Position numbers and translations under genes: made by a program
The notes under the pieces: generated by a model
Told to the model about the DNA's origin: nothing
The model's input: only the letters and a program-made list of their open reading frames with translations
Databases searched by the model: none
Shown here: positions 1 to 11,500 of the stretch, piece after piece
How the letters are laid out: each line of letters starts with the position of its first letter
Position numbering within the stretch: the first letter of the stretch is position 1
Assembly: GCA_903844735.1 (NCBI GenBank)
Contig: CAIMUX010000123.1
Coordinates: 1 to 64,000, forward strand
Direction of reading: 5' to 3'
DNA length: 64,000 nucleotides
Source: Candidatus Eiseniibacteriota bacterium
Lineage (GTDB): Bacteria; Eisenbacteria; RBG-16-71-46; CAIMUX01

Positions 1-66
1 CGCCGGGGCGCTGGGGCCCACTCCGGCGCCCCGGCGACGCCCGGCAGGGCTGCGAGGAGGCTCACC

Positions 67-1428
67 ATGTGGATGCGGCAGAGCAGTTGTTGGCGTTCAC
101 CGCGGACGGATCGTCTCCTCGGGGCTGGAACCCTTGTGAGCGCGCTCCTCGTGACTCGAGTTTTCGTGATTCGGGTTCTTGTGGTCGCGGCCTTTCTCAT
201 TGGGGGATTTCTGGGCCTCGCCTGCGGCCGGGAGAAGCTGCCTTCCGGCGGTACCTCCACGAAAGACAACGCGGCGACGGGTGCTGCGAGCGTGGATCCG
301 GCGGTCGGGAAGATCGTAGTCGCTCGGGCGGGCCGCACGGTGATCACCGCGGAAGGCCTGGACACCAGGCTGCGCGTGCAGTATCCCGACATGGGGGGCC
401 AGACGGGCGCCGCCGCGGTGGCGCAGAAGTGGGAGATCCTCCGGGCCGCCTTCGACCAATTGCTCTGGGTCAAAGCAGGAGAACGCCACGGGCTCGACAA
501 GGACCCCGCGTGCCGCGATCAGCTCGAGCTCTCCCGCCAGTTTGTCCTCGCCCGGTACGCCCAGAACAAGCTGGTGACCGAGCAGGCCGCACCCACCGAG
601 GATGCGATCCGACAGTACTACGAAGACAACATCGACCGCTTCCGGAGTCCCGCCCATGCCGTCGTCCAGATCGTCCTGGTGCCGACTCGCGGCGAGTCGG
701 AGGCTCTGCGCCGCCGGGCGGCGTCGGGTGAAAACTTCGACGACCTGGCGCGTCGGAACTCAAAGGACGGGACTTCGGCCCCGTCCGGCGGCGACCTCGG
801 TCCGGTGGGGTTGACCTCCGTTGTGCCGGGTTTTTCGGTGCGCATCCCAGCGATCAACGAGGCGATCTTCGCCACGCCCGCCGGCCAGATTACCCCCGTG
901 ATCGAGACTTCTCGCGGCTTCTGTTTCTTTCGCGTTCGCGAGAGAGTCGAGTCGACGACCACGCCGCTCGATGAAGTGCGACCGATGGCGGTGAAGTGGC
1001 TCACCAGCAACAGGGCGAATCAGATTCACGCCGCCATCCGCGAAGAGGTGATACGCGAGACGAAGGCCTCCATCGACACCATGGCGTGGTTCGAGTACGC
1101 GTTCAAGGTGCTCACGGAAGAGGAAGTGTTCCAGCTCGCCGAATCGGAGCAGCAGCCACAGCGCGGCATAGCCTGGTTCGAGGCATTCGTGGAGAGTCAC
1201 CCGAAGAGTCCGCGAGCGGCTCAGGCGCTCTTCCTCGCGGGGTTTTCCTACGCCGAGAACCTGAAGGACTATGCACGCGCCGGAGTGCTCTTCCGGCAAC
1301 TCCTGGAGAGATATCCGCAGTCAGATCTGGTCGGCTCGGCAAGGTGGATGCTGGAGAACATGGACAAGGGGCTGGAGAACCTGCCTTATGCCGACCAGGT
1401 GAAACGCCGCGCGTACGGCGGTCCGTGA
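67..1428 (+). CDS. Parvulin-type peptidyl-prolyl isomerase lipoprotein
   Basis: Likely a periplasm-facing peptidyl-prolyl cis-trans isomerase of the PpiC/SurA/PrsA type that assists folding of exported proteins. A hydrophobic segment near residues 30-50 ends in a lipobox (LGLAC, Cys53), so it is probably a lipoprotein. An N-terminal helical part (about 90-190) is followed by a parvulin core (about 193-300) with the typical D-GP-G and G-ITPV-ETS-GF patterns, and then a C-terminal TPR-like pair (about 380-440). The 453-residue length is usual for SurA/PrsA-like proteins. The ATG at 67 has a GAGGAGG Shine-Dalgarno sequence 7 nt upstream; the stretch before the hydrophobic segment is long for a signal peptide. 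Only 13 nt separate it from the next gene, so they are probably co-transcribed. The gene could continue an operon that begins outside the window. Confidence 0.85.
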   Translation: MWMRQSSCWRSPRTDRLLGAGTLVSALLVTRVFVIRVLVVAAFLIGGFLGLACGREKLPSGGTSTKDNAATGAASVDPAVGKIVVARAGRTVITAEGLDTRLRVQYPDMGGQTGAAAVAQKWEILRAAFDQLLWVKAGERHGLDKDPACRDQLELSRQFVLARYAQNKLVTEQAAPTEDAIRQYYEDNIDRFRSPAHAVVQIVLVPTRGESEALRRRAASGENFDDLARRNSKDGTSAPSGGDLGPVGLTSVVPGFSVRIPAINEAIFATPAGQITPVIETSRGFCFFRVRERVESTTTPLDEVRPMAVKWLTSNRANQIHAAIREEVIRETKASIDTMAWFEYAFKVLTEEEVFQLAESEQQPQRGIAWFEAFVESHPKSPRAAQALFLAGFSYAENLKDYARAGVLFRQLLERYPQSDLVGSARWMLENMDKGLENLPYADQVKRRAYGGP

Positions 1429-1441
1429 TCGGAGGATCCGC

Positions 1442-1954
1442 ATGATCGAGGTCAAGGTCTGGAGTCTTGCGGTGGACGAGAAGAATCAGTTCCCGGTGGT
1501 CATCCTCCAGAGCCTCGATGGCACCAAGCGGCTGCCCATCTGGATCGGCCCGCCGGAGGCCAGCGCCATCGCCATGGAACTCGCGGGAAAGAAGTTCCAG
1601 CGCCCCCTCACCCACGACCTGCTCATCGCCGTGCTCAACGGGCTTTCGGCGAAGGTGCGCCGCGTGGAGATCACGGATCTGCGCGAGAACACCTTCTACG
1701 CCAAGATCTATCTGGAGGCCGGAGGTGAGTTGCTGGCCATCGACGCGCGGCCCAGTGATTCCATCGCCTTGGCACAAAAGGCCAAGGCGCGCATTTTCGT
1801 CGCCCCCCACCTCTTTTCCACGGAGCTGGATGCGCTCATGCAGACGGAGTCGGCGCCTCCGCCGGGCGAGGCCGACGACGAGGAGCGGGTTCGCGAGTTG
1901 AAAAACCTTATCGAGAACATGAACCCAAAGGATTTCGGACGCTTCTCGTTCTAG
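1442..1954 (+). CDS. Bifunctional nuclease family (BFN/DUF151) protein
   Basis: A 170-residue protein matching the BFN (DUF151) family, whose plant and mycobacterial members are described as nucleases or regulators. The N-terminal 130 residues show the family pattern: VVILQ-LDG-KRLPIWIGPPEA, a central RPLTHDL motif, and IDARPSDSIALA. A short charged helical tail (about 145-170, DDEERVRELKNLIENMNP) resembles the UVR-like tail found on many bacterial members. The ATG has GGAGGA upstream. It follows the parvulin lipoprotein gene by 13 nt. Its role in this organism cannot be read from the sequence. Confidence 0.88.
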   Translation: MIEVKVWSLAVDEKNQFPVVILQSLDGTKRLPIWIGPPEASAIAMELAGKKFQRPLTHDLLIAVLNGLSAKVRRVEITDLRENTFYAKIYLEAGGELLAIDARPSDSIALAQKAKARIFVAPHLFSTELDALMQTESAPPPGEADDEERVRELKNLIENMNPKDFGRFSF

Positions 1955-1959
1955 CACCT

Positions 1960-2679
1960 TCAGTCGTCGAAACGGTAGCGAAACGGCACGATCACGGTGA
2001 ACGGCACGGCGCGACCCCCACGCTGCAGAGGACGGAACACCCATTGCCGCATCGCCTCCACCGATGCCTGCTCGAGGGTTACGCCGCGGGGCGGGCCGCG
2101 GCGGATGCGAACGTCACCCACCGCTCCGCGCTCGTCCACCTCCACCTCCAACTCCACGAGGCCGTCGATTCCGGCGCGGATCGCGGTCGGCGGATAGTCC
2201 GGGCGCACCATACTCAGCACCTGGAACTGCTCGGAGAGAGCACGCTCGGAGGAGCGGGCCGGGGCGTTCCAATCCTCGCCCAGCTCGATGACCGGCGGCA
2301 GGTCGGGGCGGCGCGTGTCGGCCGGGGCGGGGAATTCCACCCGTGAAATCCGGCCCGCGGTTTCGTCGGTGTGAAGCCACTCCTCGCGTGACACCATCTG
2401 CACCTGCAGCGCGCCGCCCTCCCTACGCTGCCGGGCAAGCTCTTCCTGATTGCGCGCCGTTTCGTCGGTCGGGGAGAGATCGACCAGGTGCGTCCGGCCC
2501 TCGAAGCCCAGGCCTATGGGGGCGTCGCGGTGACGGGCGGGAAGTCGGAACCAGCCCCCCGCCAGTCCGAAGATGGCGTGCCCGAGAAGGGCGCAGCAAA
2601 GGGCGGTGCGCGTGCGCCGCCGGCGTTCGGACTCGAGGGTCCGGATCCGCCGCGTGAGTAGGGACGCGCTCGCGTTCAT
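1960..2679 (-). CDS. TonB-family energy transducer
   Basis: A 239-residue protein with a single hydrophobic segment near the N-terminus (about 20-42, ALLGHAIFGLAGG), a variable periplasmic linker, and a TonB C-terminal domain (about 155-239). Visible TonB features are RPDYPPTAIRAGIDGLVELEVEVDERG, QASVEAMRQWVFRPL and a final PFRYRFDD. TonB proteins couple the inner-membrane proton-motive force to outer-membrane receptors. No exbB/exbD or receptor gene lies nearby. The start was set at 2679 because GGAGGTG precedes this ATG; an upstream in-frame Met would add 15 residues with no ribosome site. It converges on the BFN gene with a 5-nt gap, and its promoter must lie in or near the 7-bp repeat tract separating it from the EF-G gene. 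Confidence 0.85.
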   Translation of the reverse strand: MNASASLLTRRIRTLESERRRRTRTALCCALLGHAIFGLAGGWFRLPARHRDAPIGLGFEGRTHLVDLSPTDETARNQEELARQRREGGALQVQMVSREEWLHTDETAGRISRVEFPAPADTRRPDLPPVIELGEDWNAPARSSERALSEQFQVLSMVRPDYPPTAIRAGIDGLVELEVEVDERGAVGDVRIRRGPPRGVTLEQASVEAMRQWVFRPLQRGGRAVPFTVIVPFRYRFDD

Positions 2680-2743
2680 GGCACCTCCGCCGCGACGATA
2701 CCAGCCGTAGCCGGCACTCGGCAATCACCGCGATCCAGCCCGG

Positions 2744-2841
2744 GCCCGAAGCCCGAAGCCCGAAGCCCGAAGCCTGAGGCCCAAAGCCCGAAGCCTGAGG
2801 CCCGAAGCCCGAAGCCTGAGGCCCAAAGCCCGAAGCCTGAC
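2744..2841. repeat. Heptanucleotide tandem repeat, 14 units
   Basis: Fourteen contiguous 7-bp units lie between the divergent tonB-like and EF-G genes. Three variants occur: A = GCCCGAA, B = GCCTGAG, C = GCCCAAA. The order is AAAAB CAB AAB CAB, giving a nested 21-bp and 42-bp periodicity; the last B unit ends in C. The tract starts 64 bp upstream of the tonB-like start and ends 70 bp upstream of the EF-G start, so it lies in the shared promoter region. It does not look like a CRISPR array because there are no spacers. Confidence 0.95.
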
Positions 2842-2911
2842 ATCTCAAGAGCGTCCCGCATGCTTGACAGGCGCTTACGCAGCTTCGTATCGTCCGTCCA
2901 CGAGGTACGCC

Positions 2912-4969
<2,058 letters not shown>

Positions 4970-4999
4970 CGCTCCGGCGCCGGCGGGAACGAAGGTGGC

Positions 5000-6595
5000 G
5001 TGGCGGGCGGGCGGGACGAACTTGGTCTTAGTCTGCGGACGCTGCCGCCCGTGGGGGATCTTCTGGCCCGCCTGGAGTCGGAGCCGCTTCTCGCCGCGCT
5101 GCCGGTCCTGCTGTGCCAGGCCTGGATTCGCGAGTCGATCGAAGAGGCGCGCGCGATGGTCCGCGCGGCGATGGTGGCGGCGAAGGACGCAGGCGCCTCG
5201 GGATCGGGGGCGCCTGCGCCCGGCCCATCGGGGATCCCCATGTCTTCCCAGGCCCGGACGGCGGCAGAGGGCGGCGAAGCGGCGGGGTCGCAGGCGGCGC
5301 CGGTGGGCCGCGACCGCGCTGCTTGGATCGATTGGTGTGCCCAGTATGTGCTGGCGCGGGCCGCGGAACAGTCCGGGGCGGGTGTGCGCCGAGTGGTCAA
5401 CGCCACCGGCGTCTTACTGCACACCAACCTCGGCCGAGCGCCGCTACCGGCGTCTGCCCAGCGAGCGCTGTTCGAAGCGGCCGGCGGCTACTCCAACCTC
5501 GAGATGGATCTTCAAAGCGGCCGGCGCTGTTCGCGCCTCGATCCGTTGCGTCGTCTCTTGCCGCTGGTCACTGGAGCGGAGGCGGGGATCGCCGTGCACA
5601 ACAATGCCGCCGCGGTCCACCTCGCCCTGACCGCTCTCGCGGCCGGCCGCGAGGTGATCGTTTCGCGCGGTCACTTAGTCGAGATCGGCGGCAGCTTCCG
5701 GCTCCCCGAGATCATGGCCGCCAGTGGCGCGCGTCTCCGCGAGGTCGGTTCCACGAACCGCACCCGCCTCTCCGATTACGAGAGCGCGCTCTCGACGGAC
5801 ACGGCGCTCGTCCTCAAGGTTCACCCGAGCAACTTCCGCCTGATCGGATTCACCGAGGAGGTGCCGACGCAAGATCTCGCCGTTCTCGCCCACCGGCACG
5901 GCGTCCCGCTCCTGCACGATGTCGGCAGTGGCGCCCTGCGGGCCCACGGAGAGCTGGCCTTCGGCGAGCCCACCGTGCAGGAGGCACTGGAGGCCGGTGC
6001 CGACGTCGTCTGCTTCAGCGGCGACAAGCTCCTGGGTGGGCCGCAGGCGGGGATCTTAGTGGGCCGACGCGAGTGGATCGAGCGACTCTCGAAACACCCG
6101 CTGGCGAGAGTGGTGCGGCTCGACAAGGTGGCGCTGGCGGCACTCGCGGGGACGCTCGAAGCTTGGCTCGACCCGGGCACGGTGCGTACGAGGATCCCGC
6201 TCCTAGCACTTCTCGCGCGCGGCGAAGCGGAACTGGAGGCGATGGCCCGGTCGCTGGCGGAGCGGCTGCGAGCCGTCTTGCCGGCGCCCTGGGTCATCGA
6301 TACGGTCTTAGCCCGGTGCGAGGTCGGCGGGGGGACCCTGCCCGGCCTCGAGATCCCGTCGCGCGCGGTCCGTCTCGCCCATGCGGGGCACGGTGCCGAC
6401 GCAGTGGCTCGAGCACTGCGTCTAGCCGATCCCGCCGTGGCCGGTCGGATCGAGGACGACCGCGTACTGCTCGACGTTCGGGCATTGCTGCCCGGCGATG
6501 AGGAGCGGATCGGATCGGCCGCCGCAGCGCTGCCGGGTGCGCGGGAACTGCCCTGCGCGCGGGAACTGCCGGGCACGGAGGGGACCGTGCCGTGA
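5000..6595 (+). CDS. selA: L-seryl-tRNA(Sec) selenium transferase
   Basis: SelA converts Ser-tRNA(Sec) to Sec-tRNA(Sec) with selenophosphate, using PLP. The protein is 531 residues against about 460 in E. coli. The extra length is a low-complexity Ala/Gly/Pro-rich insert at about 65-100, between the N-terminal helical part and the catalytic core. The core carries RRVVNATGVLLHTNLGRAPL, a glycine-rich turn, and the PLP-lysine motif SGDKLLGGPQAGI with Lys343. The start is GTG at 5000; the ribosome site is weak, so another nearby start is possible. The stop overlaps the next gene's GTG (GTGA). No selB, selD or tRNA(Sec) is visible in the window. Confidence 0.93.
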   Translation: MAGGRDELGLSLRTLPPVGDLLARLESEPLLAALPVLLCQAWIRESIEEARAMVRAAMVAAKDAGASGSGAPAPGPSGIPMSSQARTAAEGGEAAGSQAAPVGRDRAAWIDWCAQYVLARAAEQSGAGVRRVVNATGVLLHTNLGRAPLPASAQRALFEAAGGYSNLEMDLQSGRRCSRLDPLRRLLPLVTGAEAGIAVHNNAAAVHLALTALAAGREVIVSRGHLVEIGGSFRLPEIMAASGARLREVGSTNRTRLSDYESALSTDTALVLKVHPSNFRLIGFTEEVPTQDLAVLAHRHGVPLLHDVGSGALRAHGELAFGEPTVQEALEAGADVVCFSGDKLLGGPQAGILVGRREWIERLSKHPLARVVRLDKVALAALAGTLEAWLDPGTVRTRIPLLALLARGEAELEAMARSLAERLRAVLPAPWVIDTVLARCEVGGGTLPGLEIPSRAVRLAHAGHGADAVARALRLADPAVAGRIEDDRVLLDVRALLPGDEERIGSAAAALPGARELPCARELPGTEGTVP

Positions 6596-8526
6596 GCTAC
6601 TTCCCTTCCGCACGCGAGGCGGCGCGGGTCCTCGGTGTTCCACTTCTGCTTCGGGAGGAGCCGGATCCGCGAGCCTTTTGCCGCCACGACTGGCTCGGGA
6701 CGCTGGCGGTCCCGGCCGCCTCCGCCGCCCGCATGTACGTGCTTGCCTCCGACGAGATGTCTCGGGCGGATGGCGCGGCGATGGGGGTGGGGGGAGGAAC
6801 TCTTGTTCCGCCCGGCGCCATCTGGGTCACCGGTCCGTGGGGTTCGTTGGCGCACTTGCCGTGGGCGGTGGGTTTGGCCGATCACCTGGCGCGCACGCGC
6901 GGGCGCGCGGGGCTTGTCGAGCGCGAACCCGACGGTCCGCTGCGGACGCTCGCCCGGGCGGGGCGGCGGATCCCTATCCGTCATCCGCTCGCTGAGGCCG
7001 TCCTTGCGGGGCCGGCGGACGCCGTGAACACGGACCTCGAAGGGGTCTCGATTCTCTTGCGTCGCGGCGGGGAGGCGCCCGTCGGGGGCGGGACCACGGA
7101 TGCCGCCGCAGGCGACTTCCCTCTCGTTCTGGCCGATGGCCTGCCCGAGGCGCTGGAGGGGCCGTATCCAGGGGCGGATTGCGTAGCCGGTGTGATTCTT
7201 GTTGCTTCATTCCGTGACCATTCGCGGTTTGAGCTGGATGCGGTGGTGCGCCGCCTGCGTGAAACAGGGCACCGACTCCTCGGCCTGACGGCCATCGGCC
7301 CGGATGTCTCGGAAGCGGAGGAGGCGGCCGCCCTGCGGACGGAGGAGGAGACGGAGCCGACAGTGCAGGAAGCGGCACGGGCGAAGCAGGAGGCCCAGCG
7401 GGCCAGGGTCGATGCCGCCGCGGCCAAGGTCAAGGCAACGCAGCCCATGGAGACGCGCCCGGCAACCGCATCCGCGCCGGTCCTTTCTCCTTTGTCGGCC
7501 CCGGCTTCTCCGCCGTTCCGTCCCCCGGCGCTTGAGCCGGGGTCGAAGCCGGTGTTTGGATCTCTGCTCGGGCCTGAATCTGAGGGAAGCCTGGAGCCGC
7601 CGCCGGAGGCCGGGCTGGAGCCGCCGCCGGAGGCCACGCTGGGGCTGCCACCGAGTGCCACTCTGGAGGTCGGTTCGGGGTCGGGGCTCGGAGGACCGTC
7701 CGCCCGGGGCGATGATCGCGCCACCATTTCGCTTCTTACGACGTGGGACCGGCTGGCGATCCGCCGATCTCGACGGCGGCATCGGGTTGGGGGGGGCGTG
7801 ACGGTGCTGCTCATGATAGCGACCGCGGTCGCTTTTTACGGGGTCGTGCTGCGCCCTCGCCTGCGTCCGCCCTCCTGGCCGGCGATGTTCCGCGGCAAGC
7901 ATACGCCGCTGCCGGTCGAGGGGGTGCAAACGCGTGGCGTGGTCGCGTCAGCGGCGGCCGATTCCTCGGTGCCGGCAGCCGAATCGACAGGAGCCACGGC
8001 CAGTTCGATGGGGACCGCAGCCGAAGTAGGGCGCGTCACCCCAGTTTCCGGCTGGACGCCCGGGGATGAGAGCGGCGACACCCTGCGCCGGCCGGGACCC
8101 GGGTCCGCACCCGGTTCGACGGCCGGTCCCAAGGTCGGTTTCCCCGGTGTCCTCGGGGCATCACCAGGGACCGGGCAGGACTCCGGCGTCTCGGACACCA
8201 TGGTGACGCCGGTTACCCCACCGGACGGAAGGCCCGGGGAACCGTTCGTCATTCACCTGACGTCCTTCAAGTTACGAGCGGAGGCCGAGATAGAAGTCAG
8301 CGCGCTGCGCCTGCGCGGAATTGAGGCCCGGTCGATCCAGGCCGAAATTCCGGACCGGGGAACCTGGTATCGCATTGTGACCGGGAATTTTGCTACCTTT
8401 GCCGAGGCGGAAAGCGTGGCCCTGCGCCTGCAGGCCGAGGGAAAGATCCCCTACGCCCACATCGCTGCCGACGGAGGCCGGGGTCAGCCGGTGCCCGTGG
8501 GGACCCTTGACCGGGCCCGTCCGTAG
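6592..8526 (+). CDS. SPOR-domain membrane protein with a degenerate kinase-like N-terminus
   Basis: A 644-residue protein of unknown function. The C-terminal 80 residues (about 549-630) look like a SPOR domain, which binds denuded peptidoglycan glycan strands: FVIHLTSFKLRAEAEIEVSALRLRG, then WYRIVTGNFATFAEAESVALRL. A single membrane helix at about 402-420 is flanked upstream by Arg-rich sequence. Before it is a long Pro/Ala/Glu-rich linker with 9-residue repeats (LEPPPEAGL). The first 230 residues recall the fold order of CpsD/BY-kinase-like P-loop proteins (GAIWVTGPWGS...LADHLARTRGRAGLVERE), but there is no Walker A lysine; this comparison is an inference. Translationally coupled to selA by a GTGA overlap. 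An intrinsic terminator covers its 3' end. Confidence 0.75.
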   Translation: MSYFPSAREAARVLGVPLLLREEPDPRAFCRHDWLGTLAVPAASAARMYVLASDEMSRADGAAMGVGGGTLVPPGAIWVTGPWGSLAHLPWAVGLADHLARTRGRAGLVEREPDGPLRTLARAGRRIPIRHPLAEAVLAGPADAVNTDLEGVSILLRRGGEAPVGGGTTDAAAGDFPLVLADGLPEALEGPYPGADCVAGVILVASFRDHSRFELDAVVRRLRETGHRLLGLTAIGPDVSEAEEAAALRTEEETEPTVQEAARAKQEAQRARVDAAAAKVKATQPMETRPATASAPVLSPLSAPASPPFRPPALEPGSKPVFGSLLGPESEGSLEPPPEAGLEPPPEATLGLPPSATLEVGSGSGLGGPSARGDDRATISLLTTWDRLAIRRSRRRHRVGGGVTVLLMIATAVAFYGVVLRPRLRPPSWPAMFRGKHTPLPVEGVQTRGVVASAAADSSVPAAESTGATASSMGTAAEVGRVTPVSGWTPGDESGDTLRRPGPGSAPGSTAGPKVGFPGVLGASPGTGQDSGVSDTMVTPVTPPDGRPGEPFVIHLTSFKLRAEAEIEVSALRLRGIEARSIQAEIPDRGTWYRIVTGNFATFAEAESVALRLQAEGKIPYAHIAADGGRGQPVPVGTLDRARP

Positions 8527-8549
8527 GGCGTCTTCCGGTCTTCTTTTTT
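8509..8549 (+). terminator. Rho-independent terminator after the SPOR gene
   Basis: GACCGG (8509-8514) pairs with CCGGTC (8535-8540), with an inner GCCC/GGGC stem (8515-8518 with 8526-8529), followed directly by TTCTTTTTT (8541-8549). It overlaps the stop codon of the SPOR gene and sits 42 nt before smc, so it should end the EF-G-selA-SPOR transcript and leave smc to its own promoter. Confidence 0.75.
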
Positions 8550-8591
8550 GTCCGTGGATCCGCCCGCGGCCCTGCGGGCAGAGGAGTCGGC

Positions 8592-11500
8592 GTGTTCGTT
8601 GAGAAGCTCGAGCTGTTCGGGTTCAAGTCCTTCGCCACCCGCACGGAGGTGCCGTTCGCCCGTGGGATCACGGCCATCGTGGGACCCAACGGGTGCGGGA
8701 AGAGCAACATCTCCGATGCCTTGCGGTGGGTTCTGGGTGAGCAGAGCGCTCGCGTGCTTCGCGGGGAGCGGATCCAGGACGTCATCTTCAAAGGCTCGGG
8801 TACGGCCAAGCCGCTCGGGATGGCCGAGGTCGTGCTCACGGTGAGTAATGACGACGGGAGCCTGCCTCTCGAGTACACCCAGGTGGCGGTGGCCCGCCGC
8901 ATCTTCCGCTCGGGCGAAAGTGAGTTCTCCATCAATAAGGTCGGATGTCGGCTCAAGGATATCCGTGACCTGTTCTCCGGCACCGGCCTCGGCAGTCACG
9001 GGTACGCCGTCATCGAGCGGGACATGATCGACCAGGTTCTCTCCGACAAGGACGAAGCGCGGCGGTTCCTTTTCGAAGAAGCGGCCGGGATCATGCGCTA
9101 CAAGCAGCGCCGCAAGGAATCGGAGCGAAGGCTCGACGGCGTCGAGCAGGATCTCACTCGCATCGAGGACATGATCCGAGAGATCGAACGCGGCACCCGC
9201 TCACTGGCCCGGCAGGCCGGCAAGGTGCGCCGCTGGCGCCGTCTCAAGGAGGAACTCGATCACCACGAGGTGCGCGCTGCTTGGGAGCGTTGGCGCCAAC
9301 TGCGCGATCGGTCGGCTTCTTCCGAAGGGGCGCATCGACGGCGCGAGTCGGAGCGCGGCGACGCGTCGGCGCGGCTCACCACGCTGGAGGCGCGGCGCGA
9401 GGCACAGCGGGTGCGGCTGATGGAGCTCGGTGACGCCCTGGAACGGACGCGGCGGGCTCTGGATCTGGCCACCCGAGAGGTGACGTCGGCGCGTGAGGAG
9501 ATCCACGTCCTGGGGGCGCGGGCCGAGGCTTGGGCCGGTGAGGAGAGGGATCTGCGGGGACGCTTAGATCGCGACGGCCAGCGCCGCGAGCAACTCGGAG
9601 CGGATCTGGCCGCCATCGGACCGCGGCTCGAGTCGCTCTGTACGGAACTGGAGGAGGCGGAAGGCCGCGCACGCGAGGCGGCCGGCCGGCGATCCGAAAC
9701 CGATCTCGCCCTGCGTGAGCTGCGCGGCCGCTTGCAGTCGGCGCAGCAGCTCAACCTCGATCTGAACGCCCACCGAAGCGCGGGGCGGCGCGGTCTGGAA
9801 GGGACCCGGGAGAAGCGGGCCACGGCGGAACGGCGGCGCCTGGGCCTCGAGACCCACCTCGAGGCGTTCGCCGTGCGTGAGGAACAGGTGCGCGTTGACC
9901 TGGCCCAGGCCGAGTCGAGCCTGACCGCCCTGGAGCAGGAGCGCGAGGAGACGACTGCTCAACGCACCGGGATGACCGAGGAGCTGGACTCGCTGCGGCA
10001 CCGCCGCGGGGAGCTGGCCGGCGAGTTGTCGACCTGCGACCGCGAGCGGGCGGCGCTGGGCAGTCGGCTCTCGGTTCTCCTCGAGCAGAAGGAGCGGCAC
10101 GCCGGATTCGACGCCGCCGTTCGCCATCTTCTCGACAATCGCAGCGAGATCGACGGCTTCGTCGGCGTGGTGGGCGAGGAACTGCGGCTCCGTCCCGGCG
10201 CCGAGGCCGTCGGGGCGGGGGTGCTCGGCTCACGGGTTCAGTGGATTCTCGTGCGGGATGAAGAGGCAGCCCTCGCGGCGATGGACCGGCTGCGCGGCCG
10301 CGGTCTCGGTGGCGTGACCTTGTTCCCTCTGGTCGAGGCGGGTGCCGACCCTGCCGACGGCGATGCCGCGGTGGTTGAACTTTTCGAGGTCGGCGAAGGC
10401 GCGGTGCGCTTCCTCGGTCGCCTCGCGACCACGGCTTGCCTGGCGGGCTCGATGGACGAGGCGCGTCGCCTCGCGAGCGAGACCGGCCGGGCCGCGGTCA
10501 CCCCGGATGGAGACCTCGTCGAGGGAAACCGTGTATTCCGCCTCGCGGGGCGGGATACGCAGGAGACCGAGATCCTGCAGCGCGAGCTTGAGATCCCGCA
10601 ACTTTCCACCGTGGTGGAGACCGCCGAGGCGGCCTCCGTGGCCTTGCGTGCGGAAGATGCGTGCCTCGCCGGGAGCATGAAGGAGCAACAAGACGCCGCC
10701 CGGGTCGCCGCGGATCGCCTGTCGGTGCTGCAGGATCAGCGGACCCGTGGCGCTGAGGCGCGCACGAAGCTTCGCACGGAGCTTGCCATGCTGGGTGAGG
10801 AGCGTACCCGGCTGGCCCATGAGCGTGAGGGGCTGGAGATCGAGGTTGCGCAACTGACGGAGGAGATCGGGCGGATTGAGATCGAAGTGGCCCGGACCGA
10901 GGACGACGCGGGCCGTGCGCACGGCGACTTCGGCGAGTTGGCTCATTCTGCCGAGGAGCAAGAACAGCTTCGCGATGAGCGCACGCGTGAGGCTTCCGAT
11001 CGTGAGATGGAGGCGGTTCGCTTGCGCGGGCTGCGCGAGGCCGAGGAGGGCCGGCGGGCCTCCCTCGAGCGCGAGGCGGGTGAGCTGGCCCGCTCTCTGG
11101 GTGAGGCTACGCAGCGGCTCGACGAGCGGTCGCGGGTGGGGGCCGAGGAGGCCTCGCGGGCCGCGGAGTTGCGCGCGGGGTTGGACGGCCTCGATGACGC
11201 ACGCGAGGCGCGGACGCGAGAATCGGACTTCGCGCGGGAAGCGAATCAGGAGTGCCAGGACGCCATCTTCGCTCTCGATGCTGATGTGCGTTCTGCGCGA
11301 GAGACGCTCGACGGCCTGGTGGCCGCTCTCCATACCGAAGAGGTGGAACGGCTGCAGGTGCATGGCGAGGCCGAGCGGATCCGCGAGCGGGTGCTCGAAG
11401 ATCACGCCGTCGACCTTGAGACCTACGAGCCGAAGCCTGACCCGGTAACGCGTCATCGTCGTCGTGGCATCCCGACCGGGGCGGGCGAGGCCTCAGGCGC

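Noticed and set aside
2744-2841. CRISPR array
   Set aside because: The units are contiguous 7-bp repeats without spacers, and no cas genes are nearby.
2864-2911. Upstream ATG for the mtEFG2-like EF-G
   Set aside because: No ribosome site precedes it, the added residues are not EF-G-like, and the ATG at 2912 has GAGGT at a good distance.
10230-11456. A 408-codon minus-strand frame within smc
   Set aside because: Antisense to the SMC hinge and coiled coil; an artefact of high GC at third positions.
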